NCBI GenBank assembly: GCA_947492185.1
Contig: CANLMR010000006.1
Coordinates: 1 to 64,000, forward strand
Direction of reading: 5' to 3'
DNA length: 64,000 nt
From: an uncultured Tenacibaculum sp.
GTDB taxonomy: Bacteria; Bacteroidota; Bacteroidia; Flavobacteriales; Flavobacteriaceae
The notes beneath the pieces are model-generated. The model saw only the letters and a program-made list of their open reading frames with translations, was not told where the DNA came from and searched no databases. Below are positions 26,860-33,573 of the stretch, in pieces. The translations under genes were made by a program, and so were the position numbers. Every line of letters begins with the position of its first letter. The first letter of the stretch is position 1.

Positions 26860-28185
26860 ATGATCAAAAAAATTTTTAGTGTCGTAGTATTGTTGTTGTT
26901 TTCAATTGTACAGGCACAATACACGGAAGTAATTAATTCGAATAAACCTGGTTTCTCTGAAAGCCCATATAGTGTTGGCACAGGAGTTTATCAGTTTGAA
27001 AGTAGTATTTTTCATAGAGGTACTTCGGCAATACCTACATTTAGTAATCCTAAAGCTACTGGATTAGAACTTCATTATAGAATGGGGTTGTTAGATGAAT
27101 TTTTAGAAGTAAGTTTAACTACGGCTCTTCAACAAAATCAATTTGCTTTTGTTAATGTTTTTGAATCTACTAGATCTGAATTTGGATTAGGACAATTTAC
27201 CTTAGGAGCTAAATATTTAGTATATAAACCAAAATACAAAGATCGATCTAAAGAAATTAGAAGCTGGAAAAAAAGACATTCATTTGATTGGTCAAGATGG
27301 ATTCCTCATGTAGCAGTATACGGTGGATTAAACTTTGGGTCGTTCTTAAGTGATTTTCATTCAAGAGGAGGTATAACACCTAAATTTGGTGTTCTTCTAC
27401 AAAATGAATTCTCTCATAAATTAAATGTTGTTACCAACATTCATTATAATTACATCGGTGGTTATTTACCTGAACTTTCTTATGTTGTTACAGGAACATA
27501 TAATTTTAGTGACAAATGGTCTGGTTTTGCAGAACATCAAGCATTGTTCAACGAACAAGAAAACCAAAGTAATTTAGGTTTAGGAGCAGCATATTTATTT
27601 AATAACAATTTACAAATAAACTCTTCTTTAAGAGCTACTTTCCAAGAAAACAGTACAGGATTATATACAAGCATTGGAGTTTCTTATAGAATAAATAAAC
27701 ATATAGATAAATATGTTGAATTAGATGAATTTGGGAACAAAATTGAAGGAGATGATGTACAAACTTATAATAAAGGATTCTTTGGTAGGTTAATAGATAA
27801 GATTAAAAACTTATTTAAGAAAAAAGATAAAACTGGTCCTCAACTTGAAACTGAAAAAACAGAGGAGGAATTAGAAAAACAAGAAGAAGGCAGAAAGAGA
27901 ACTCGACAAAAATCTATTCTTGACGATATCACTAAAAAAGATAAAAAAGCCAAGAAAAAAACAACTAAAGCGAAAGAAAAAGCGGCTAAAAAGAAAACTA
28001 AAGAAGAAGAAAAGGCTAAGAAAAAATTAGAAAAAGAAAAACTAAAAGAAGAAAAAAGAAAAAAGAAAGAACAAGAAAAACTTGAAAAAGAAATTAAAAA
28101 ATTAGAAGAAGAAATTAAAAAGGAAGAAGAAAAAGAGAAAAAGGAAAAAGAAGAGAAAGAAAAAGAAAAAAACGATAGCGAATAG
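26860..28185 (+). CDS. Outer-membrane beta-barrel protein with long Lys/Glu tail
   Basis: 441 residues from ATG 26860. An ATG at 26845 is too near the predicted transcript start. Signal peptide MIKKIFSVVVLLLFSIVQAQ. Residues 20-285 alternate like an outer-membrane barrel and resemble the transporter/MetA-type (phenol degradation) barrel family seen in Flavobacteriia, with PGFSESPYSVGTGVYQFE at the N-terminus and GLYTSIGVSYRIN at the end of the barrel. The last 120 residues are almost only Lys, Glu, Arg and Ala, predicting a long charged helix or disordered tail in the periplasm. Function unknown. Confidence 0.75.
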   Translation: MIKKIFSVVVLLLFSIVQAQYTEVINSNKPGFSESPYSVGTGVYQFESSIFHRGTSAIPTFSNPKATGLELHYRMGLLDEFLEVSLTTALQQNQFAFVNVFESTRSEFGLGQFTLGAKYLVYKPKYKDRSKEIRSWKKRHSFDWSRWIPHVAVYGGLNFGSFLSDFHSRGGITPKFGVLLQNEFSHKLNVVTNIHYNYIGGYLPELSYVVTGTYNFSDKWSGFAEHQALFNEQENQSNLGLGAAYLFNNNLQINSSLRATFQENSTGLYTSIGVSYRINKHIDKYVELDEFGNKIEGDDVQTYNKGFFGRLIDKIKNLFKKKDKTGPQLETEKTEEELEKQEEGRKRTRQKSILDDITKKDKKAKKKTTKAKEKAAKKKTKEEEKAKKKLEKEKLKEEKRKKKEQEKLEKEIKKLEEEIKKEEEKEKKEKEEKEKEKNDSE

Positions 28186-28209
28186 TTAATATAATTATAC
28201 TTTTGTTGT

Positions 28210-29331
28210 ATGATTCAACTAAAAGAAATACATTCTAAAAAGGAAATAAAACAATTTGTTTTATTTCCTTTTTCATTATATAAAACTAACAAATACTGGG
28301 TTCCTCCTATAATTAACGATGAAGTAAATAGTTTTGATAAAACTAAAAACCCGGTGTTTGAAAATGCAGATGCTCGTTTTTTTGTAGCCATGCAAAATGA
28401 TAAAATTGTTGGACGAGTAATTGCTATTATTAACAAATATGAGATTGAACAACAAGGCATAAAAAAAATGAGATTTGGTTGGTTTGATGTTATTGATGAC
28501 ATTGAAGTTACTAAAGTGCTTTTAAACAAAGTACAAGAAATTGCTAAAGAAAATAATTTAAAATACGTTGAAGGACCAGTTGGATTTAATAATCTAGATA
28601 AAACAGGGGTTTTAATAGACGGATTTGATGAATTAGGAACAATGATTACCTGGTATAATCATCCTTATTATAAAGATCATTTAGAACAACTTGGTTACAG
28701 AAAGGAAAAAGAATATTTAGAAAATAAATTCCTCTACGAAGACATTAAAATTGAAAGACATGTAAAAGCAGGAAGGATTCTAAAAAAAAGGTATAAGTTA
28801 AAAGAATTGAACTTCACAAAAACTAAAGACATTATGCCTTATGTGGATGAAATGTTTGAATTGTTCAGTAAAAGTTATTCTAAACTTTCTACTTATGTTC
28901 CAATTTCAGATTCGCAGATCGAGTATTTTAAAAAGAAATATATTAGTTTTATAAATCCTGAATATATAAAGTTTGTAATGCATGAAGAAACTAATAAACT
29001 AGTTGCTTTTGCCATTACTATGCCGTCATTTTCTAAAGCTTTACAAAAGGCAAAGGGAAAATTATTTCCATTTGGCATATTCCATTTACTAAATGCTAGA
29101 AAAAATTCTAAAGATGTTACTTTTTATCTGATTGGTGTAGATCCTGAATATCAAAATAAAGGAGTAACTGCAATTTTATTTGAGGAGTTCCATAAATCTT
29201 TTGGAGAAAGAAACATTAAAAACTGTATTAGAACTCCAGAACTAGAAGACAACACTGCTATCCATAAATTATGGTCGCAATTTAATCCCAGAACACATAA
29301 AAGAAGAAGAACTTATCGCCTAGACATATAA
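28210..29331 (+). CDS. GNAT-like N-acetyltransferase family protein
   Basis: 373 residues. The N-terminal half carries an acyltransferase-like region (FFVAMQNDKIVGRVIAIIN, KYVEGPVGFNNLDKTGVLIDGFDE). The C-terminal half has a GNAT core with FYLIGVDPEYQNKGVTAILFEEFHKSF, where QNKGV corresponds to the acetyl-CoA P-loop. Two-lobed members of this size are common and uncharacterised in Bacteroidota. Its TAA overlaps the rsmE ATG by one base, so the two are coupled. Confidence 0.75.
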   Translation: MIQLKEIHSKKEIKQFVLFPFSLYKTNKYWVPPIINDEVNSFDKTKNPVFENADARFFVAMQNDKIVGRVIAIINKYEIEQQGIKKMRFGWFDVIDDIEVTKVLLNKVQEIAKENNLKYVEGPVGFNNLDKTGVLIDGFDELGTMITWYNHPYYKDHLEQLGYRKEKEYLENKFLYEDIKIERHVKAGRILKKRYKLKELNFTKTKDIMPYVDEMFELFSKSYSKLSTYVPISDSQIEYFKKKYISFINPEYIKFVMHEETNKLVAFAITMPSFSKALQKAKGKLFPFGIFHLLNARKNSKDVTFYLIGVDPEYQNKGVTAILFEEFHKSFGERNIKNCIRTPELEDNTAIHKLWSQFNPRTHKRRRTYRLDI

Positions 29332-30035
29332 TGCAACTTTTTTTTAATCCAAATATTAACGAGAGTACCGAAGAAATTCTTTTTAGCAAAGAAGAAAGTC
29401 GTCACATAATTAAAGTATTACGAAAAAAACAAGGAGATATACTTTATATAACAAACGGAAAAGGTTACTTATTTTCTGCAGAAATTATTATTGAAAGTGA
29501 CAAAAAATGTCTTTCTAAAATAGTTAACACAAAGTACAGAAAGAAAGAATGGTCATACACTTTACATGTAGCTATTGCTCCAACAAAAAACATCGATCGA
29601 CTAGAATGGTTTATTGAAAAAGCTACTGAAATAGGTATAGATGAAATCACTCCAATTGTCTGCGAAAATTCTGAGCGAAAAGTAATAAAACACGATCGAC
29701 TTCAAAAAATAATGATTTCAGCTGTAAAGCAATCTTTAAAATTTAATGCCCCAAAGTTAAATCAATTAGTAAAATTCAACGACTTTATAAAAACTCAAAA
29801 AGAAGGTGATTTATTAATTGCACATTGTAATGAAGGAGAAAAGAAAATATTAAAGTCATTTATTTTTTCAGAAAAGAAAATAACTATCTTAATTGGCCCT
29901 GAAGGTGATTTTTCTCTTAAAGAAACTCAAAAAGCTATTCAAGCTAAATTTATCCCTATAACTTTAGGAGATAGCCGTTTAAGAACAGAAACAGCTGGTT
30001 TAGTAGCTGTTCATAGTGTTAGTTTTTTACACTAA
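29331..30035 (+). CDS. rsmE: 16S rRNA m3U1498 methyltransferase
   Basis: 234 residues. N-terminal PUA-like domain (ESRHIIKVLRKKQGD) and a C-terminal SPOUT knot with ITILIGPEGDFS and LGDSRLRTETAGL, the SAM-binding trefoil loops. Methylates N3 of U1498 in the decoding region of 16S rRNA. Length is normal for the family. Confidence 0.93.
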   Translation: MQLFFNPNINESTEEILFSKEESRHIIKVLRKKQGDILYITNGKGYLFSAEIIIESDKKCLSKIVNTKYRKKEWSYTLHVAIAPTKNIDRLEWFIEKATEIGIDEITPIVCENSERKVIKHDRLQKIMISAVKQSLKFNAPKLNQLVKFNDFIKTQKEGDLLIAHCNEGEKKILKSFIFSEKKITILIGPEGDFSLKETQKAIQAKFIPITLGDSRLRTETAGLVAVHSVSFLH

Positions 30036-30192
30036 AAAATGATAATCCCATTGGAGTTTAATCTTTTTTTGACTACTTTTAAATATCAAATTCTTACTTT
30101 TAGTGAAGTAAAATTACAGATTTAACACCTCCTTTTTACATTTATTTTACTAAATTTAAGTATCAAAAAAAACAATCTAATTACTAATCAGC

Positions 30193-31350
30193 TTGAGTAC
30201 TGCAGACTTTTTTAACATGTTCTTGCTAATAAGTGCAATACATGGATTTGCACTTTGTTTTATCATGTTTTTCTCAAAATATGGTAGAGATAAAAGTTTA
30301 CTGTTTTTAAACTTAATGATATTAACTATATCTCTTAACAATTTTCAATCTTGGGCTTTAGAAAGAAATTTGTTTCAGCATAAATTCATGTTAGATTATA
30401 TACAGATTCCTTGGCATTTTTTAAGTGCTCCTTTCTTTTATGCTTTCCTGATTAATTATTTAGATATTTATAATAAATCTAGAAGAATTCTAAAATACTT
30501 TATCATCATTTTTGTTGTAATGTGTGTTGCTCAAATATCATTTGTATTAAGTTACTCAATAGGTGGTGGTACAAAAGATGAATTAAATTACATATATGAA
30601 AGATATACATCTATTGAAGAATTAATTAGTTTTATTGGCTCTATTTCAGTTTTTGCCTATTCATTTTACATTCTTAGAGGAAAGAAAAAATTATTTACTA
30701 AAATATTAACCTACGATAATTTAAAATGGATTTATAACTTCTTTAAACTTACCTTACTAGTATATGTTTTATGGGTATTTGCTCTAGTAATTAAGTTTAG
30801 TTTAAATTTTACAGGTTTTATATATTCTTATTACCCACTAAGAATCTCTACAACTGTTATCATTTTTATTCTTGGTTATCAAGGATTAAGGTACTTACGT
30901 ATTTTAAAAGAGCGTAAAAATATCCGTGAAAATATAGATACTGAAAGTATTGATATAATTATTGAAAATGAAGATGACGTTAAATTAGGTAATAATGAAA
31001 ATAAATATGAATCTCAATTTTTAGAAATTGATAAATTCATTAAATCACAGAAAATATACTTACAGCCTAAATACACATTACAAAACTTATCTGGAGATTT
31101 AAATATTGGATCCAGCACATTATCTGCATCCATAAATAAAAATGCTAAAAAGAGTTTTGTTGATTATATTAATGAAATGAGAGTAAAACAAGCTAAAAAA
31201 TTTTTGCTCGATCATAAATATGAAGGTTATACTATTGCTTCAATAGGTTTAGAGTCTGGTTTTAACTCTAAATCTGCTTTTTATGATGTTTTTAAAAAAC
31301 ATACAGGAATGACACCGTTAGCTTTCAAAAATAATAATTTCAAAAAATAA
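30193..31350 (+). CDS. Membrane-bound AraC-type regulator
   Basis: 385 residues from TTG 30193; ATG 30217 is an alternative that also keeps the first helix. Seven hydrophobic segments occupy residues 8-240. A short acidic linker (TESIDIIIENEDDVKLGNNE) leads to an AraC helix-turn-helix domain of about 95 residues ending EGYTIASIGLESGFNSKSAFYDVFKKHTGMTPLAF. A 7-helix sensor fused to AraC is a widespread Bacteroidota design with unknown signals. The palindrome and small-RNA region starts 29 nt downstream and is a candidate target (inference only). Confidence 0.83.
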   Translation: MSTADFFNMFLLISAIHGFALCFIMFFSKYGRDKSLLFLNLMILTISLNNFQSWALERNLFQHKFMLDYIQIPWHFLSAPFFYAFLINYLDIYNKSRRILKYFIIIFVVMCVAQISFVLSYSIGGGTKDELNYIYERYTSIEELISFIGSISVFAYSFYILRGKKKLFTKILTYDNLKWIYNFFKLTLLVYVLWVFALVIKFSLNFTGFIYSYYPLRISTTVIIFILGYQGLRYLRILKERKNIRENIDTESIDIIIENEDDVKLGNNENKYESQFLEIDKFIKSQKIYLQPKYTLQNLSGDLNIGSSTLSASINKNAKKSFVDYINEMRVKQAKKFLLDHKYEGYTIASIGLESGFNSKSAFYDVFKKHTGMTPLAFKNNNFKK

Positions 31351-31378
31351 AAATCTTATTAGTTTTATAATTAACCTA

Positions 31379-31409
31379 TCCTAAAACATCCATATTGGAT
31401 GTTTTAGGA
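31379..31409. promoter_or_regulatory. 31-bp palindrome, site 1 (candidate operator)
   Basis: Perfect 13-bp arms, TCCTAAAACATCC and its complement, separated by ATATT. It ends 21 bp before the TATATTTA box of the first RNA candidate. No T run follows, which argues against a simple terminator of the AraC gene. Confidence 0.55.
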
Positions 31410-31444
31410 CTACTATTAATTCTTAGATTTTATATTTACCATAA

Positions 31445-31581
31445 ATTAAGAATAAATACAATATTTAAGTTTTAATAGTGTATTTATTACTTAACGTAGT
31501 ATTTAAAGAATATAGAGAGGTAATACGTCTCTCTATGAAGAGGGAAAAGCTCAAACACTGTTTTATTACAGTGTTTTTTTT
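31445..31581 (+). ncRNA. Candidate small RNA 1 of a tandem pair
   Basis: An imperfect -7 box (TATATTTA, 31431-31438) precedes it. The RNA would have a 10-bp hairpin (31451-31460 with 31479-31488) whose loop begins AUAUUUAAG, then the linker ACUUAACG. An 8-bp hairpin follows (31512-31519 with 31529-31536, AUAGAGAG arms). It ends with an 8-bp terminator stem (31553-31560 with 31569-31576) and a T run. No convincing reading frame. First-hairpin loop, linker and a GA-rich stretch resemble those of the second candidate. Confidence 0.5.
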
Positions 31582-31592
31582 ATACAAAGTTG

Positions 31593-31623
31593 TCCTAAAT
31601 CGTCCAAATCAGATGATTTAGGA
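31593..31623. promoter_or_regulatory. 31-bp palindrome, site 2 (candidate operator)
   Basis: TCCTAAATCGTCC and AGATGATTTAGGA around AAATC. 11 of 13 arm positions pair. Same 13-5-13 layout and same outer half-site (TCCTAAA/TTTAGGA) as site 1, 214 bp away. Ends 22 bp before the TATCTTTG box of RNA candidate 2. Confidence 0.55.
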
Positions 31624-31645
31624 GTCGAGTTGCTCTTTCCTTATT

Positions 31646-31653
31646 TATCTTTG
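31646..31653 (+). promoter_or_regulatory. -7 box (TATCTTTG) of small RNA candidate 2
   Basis: Exact TAnnTTTG match. A TTG at 31630-31632 is only 13 bases upstream, and the right arm of palindrome 2 occupies the region where a -33 element would normally sit. Confidence 0.6.
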
Positions 31654-31659
31654 TATCGA

Positions 31660-31757
31660 AACTTACATAAACCAGTAAATATATTTAGGGATTATTATTT
31701 ACTACTTTACTTCACGAACAAAGAGGCACCATTGAGAAGGGAATGGTGCTTTTTTTT
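31660..31757 (+). ncRNA. Candidate small RNA 2 of a tandem pair
   Basis: Predicted from the -7 box to a strong terminator (GCACCATT 31726-31733 with AATGGTGC 31742-31749, then eight T). It holds an 8-bp hairpin AGUAAAUA/UAUUUACU (31674-31681 with 31696-31703) whose loop carries UAUUUAGG, and the linker ACUUUACUUCACG. The GAGAAGGGAA loop of the terminator resembles GAAGAGGGAA in candidate 1. No coding potential seen. Confidence 0.55.
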
Positions 31758-31797
31758 ATTTCTTAATTATCCTATCTTGCATTAAAATTAAATAACA

Positions 31798-32436
31798 ATG
31801 AAGAAAATTTCATTTCTTTTATTATTATATACTTTCATAGTACAATCGCAAGAAATTGGAATATTAAAATATCAAGGTGGAGGAGATTGGTATTCAAATC
31901 CAACCTCATTACCTAATTTGATCAAATTCACAAATCAATATTGTAAAACATCTATAGATAATAATATAGCTACAGTTACCCCAAGTAGCATTGATGTCTT
32001 TAATTATCCTATTTTGTTCTTAACAGGACATGGAAATGTATATTTCGATAGTGATGACATCGAAAATCTTAAAAATTATTTAATATCTGGTGGTTTTTTA
32101 CACGTTTCCGACAATTATGGGCTTGATAAGTATATTAGAAGAGAGCTAAAGAAAATATTCCCAAAATTAGCATTACAAGAAATCCCTAAAAATCATCCTA
32201 TATATAATCAAACTTTTTCTTTTCCTAATGGCTTACCTAAAATTCATGAGCATGATAAAAAAGCACCACAAGGATTAGGTTTGTTTTATAAAGGTAGACT
32301 TGTAGTTTTTTATGATTATGAAAGTGATTTAAGTGATGGATGGGAAGATCAAATCGTTCATAAAAATCCACAAGAAATACGTTTAAAAGCTTTAAAAATG
32401 GGTGCTAATATTATTGAATATGCTTTTAAAAATTAA
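31798..32436 (+). CDS. DUF4159 secreted protein
   Basis: 212 residues with signal peptide (1-17, ending VQSQ). The family block YQGGGDWYSNPTSLPNLIKF is at about 24-43. A class I glutamine-amidotransferase-like core follows: ILFLTGHGNVYFDSDDIENLKNYLISGGFLHVSDN (GHG and GG turns as in ThuA-like folds). YDYESDLSDGWED is conserved near the C-terminus. Role unknown; DUF4159 genes are often near MoxR/vWA proteins elsewhere, but not here. It lies 40 nt after the small-RNA terminator, so it must have its own promoter. Confidence 0.8.
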   Translation: MKKISFLLLLYTFIVQSQEIGILKYQGGGDWYSNPTSLPNLIKFTNQYCKTSIDNNIATVTPSSIDVFNYPILFLTGHGNVYFDSDDIENLKNYLISGGFLHVSDNYGLDKYIRRELKKIFPKLALQEIPKNHPIYNQTFSFPNGLPKIHEHDKKAPQGLGLFYKGRLVVFYDYESDLSDGWEDQIVHKNPQEIRLKALKMGANIIEYAFKN

Positions 32437-32447
32437 CTTTTAAGCTT

Positions 32448-32966
32448 CTACACTGTTTTTCCATAGTAGTTTAAATCTACCAATTCTCCTTTTGTAGTTT
32501 TATAATCTTTAGTTATAACTCCTTCCAATTTAAACCCACAGCGTAATGCAAGCTGAATACTTCTAGTATTCTCATCTGCAATTCGACAGAATAACTTTTT
32601 AAATTGATGAATATTAACCACTTTACCTATTAGATGGTTAAAACTTTCAGTTATGATTCCTTTTCCTTCAAAATTAACATCTATAAAAGCTCCTAACTCA
32701 GCTTTGGGTATATTCCAATCAATATTCTTAAAATCAATAAATCCAATTGGTGCTCCCTTTTTATTAAAAATCAGGTAAGGTAAATATACTTTTAGTATTA
32801 TTTTTTCTTCAATATTTTTACAGTAATCAATTGTTTCTTGAAGTGTTCGAGTACACTTCATGGTTCCTGCAAAATAATCCTCTAATCTATCTTTATTCCT
32901 TTGTAATAACTCAAAAAAAGGAATTGCGTCTTTTTGTGATATTAATCTAATAGTATAATCTTTCAT
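32448..32966 (-). CDS. GNAT acetyltransferase, RimJ/RimL-like
   Basis: 172 residues. Starts YTIRLISQKDAIPFFELLQRNKDRLEDYF, as in RimJ/RimL and ribosomal-protein N-acetyltransferases. The core ELGAFIDVNFEGKGIITESFNHLI includes the acetyl-CoA loop (EGKGI), and the C-terminal RIADENTRSIQLALRCGFKLEGV is diagnostic. Could acetylate a protein N-terminus or a small amine; substrate unknown. Downstream of a Crp gene in the same direction, with a 59-nt gap. Confidence 0.85.
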   Translation of the reverse strand: MKDYTIRLISQKDAIPFFELLQRNKDRLEDYFAGTMKCTRTLQETIDYCKNIEEKIILKVYLPYLIFNKKGAPIGFIDFKNIDWNIPKAELGAFIDVNFEGKGIITESFNHLIGKVVNIHQFKKLFCRIADENTRSIQLALRCGFKLEGVITKDYKTTKGELVDLNYYGKTV

Positions 32967-33025
32967 TTACTTTCTTTTATAAACTGTAAATTAATAATAG
33001 AATACAAAATAGACATTGATTCAAA

Positions 33026-33562
33026 TCATGTTTTTTTTAATCTACTTAATGTCTCTGGAGCCATTCTTAAGTATGAAGCTATATGTTTATGTGGTATTTT
33101 CTGAAAAAGCTTTGGATTTCGCTCTAAAGCTTTTAAATAACGTTCTTCCGGGGAATTTAACAACAACTCCTTTTCACGTTCGAATTGATAGATTATTAAA
33201 TCCTCTAATACTTTATTCCACAGTTTTACATATTTGATATTAGAATTCAAAAAACTCTCAAATTCTTCTTTTGATAGATAGAAAATTTCCGTTTTTTTTA
33301 TTGCTTGGATTTCAAGATTGGATTTATTATTCGAAATAAAACTATCTAATGCAGTAATGATAGAATCTTCATAACCGAAATAAAGAATGTACTCTACTTC
33401 TTTATGAACAAAGTAAACCTTTACACTTCCTGAAATAATGAAATAAACATTATTGTCAAATGTATCAGCTAATTTAATGAACTCTTCTCTTTTGAAAGTT
33501 TTTTTCTTTACTAAAACTTCCTCGTTAAGAATACACTCCTTTAATAACTGATACGATTTCAA
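33026..33562 (-). CDS. Crp/Fnr-type regulator
   Basis: 178 residues, slightly short for the family. Jelly-roll at 15-110 (NNVYFIISGSVKVYFVHKEVEYILYFGYEDSII). C-terminal helix-turn-helix IPHKHIASYLRMAPETLSRLKK, the standard Bacteroidota Crp-like recognition helix. No cAMP-type RxS pocket is visible. Targets unknown; it sits 11 nt after the GH3 fusion gene, so co-transcription with it is likely. Confidence 0.85.
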   Translation of the reverse strand: MKSYQLLKECILNEEVLVKKKTFKREEFIKLADTFDNNVYFIISGSVKVYFVHKEVEYILYFGYEDSIITALDSFISNNKSNLEIQAIKKTEIFYLSKEEFESFLNSNIKYVKLWNKVLEDLIIYQFEREKELLLNSPEERYLKALERNPKLFQKIPHKHIASYLRMAPETLSRLKKT

Positions 33563-33573
33563 AATTTGAAATA

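Noticed and set aside
27860-28180. A/G-rich low-complexity stretch taken for a DNA repeat
   Set aside because: It is explained by the Lys/Glu-coding tail of the outer-membrane protein and has no fixed repeat period.
31535-31621. A 28-codon frame starting with ATG after the second hairpin of small RNA 1
   Set aside because: It runs straight through the terminator and into the second palindrome, so it would not be on the transcript.
31321-31797. CRISPR or tRNA cluster in the gene-free region
   Set aside because: Only two related palindromes with unequal neighbours are present, with no spacer-repeat array and no cloverleaf or GGTTCGAATCC-like T-arm.
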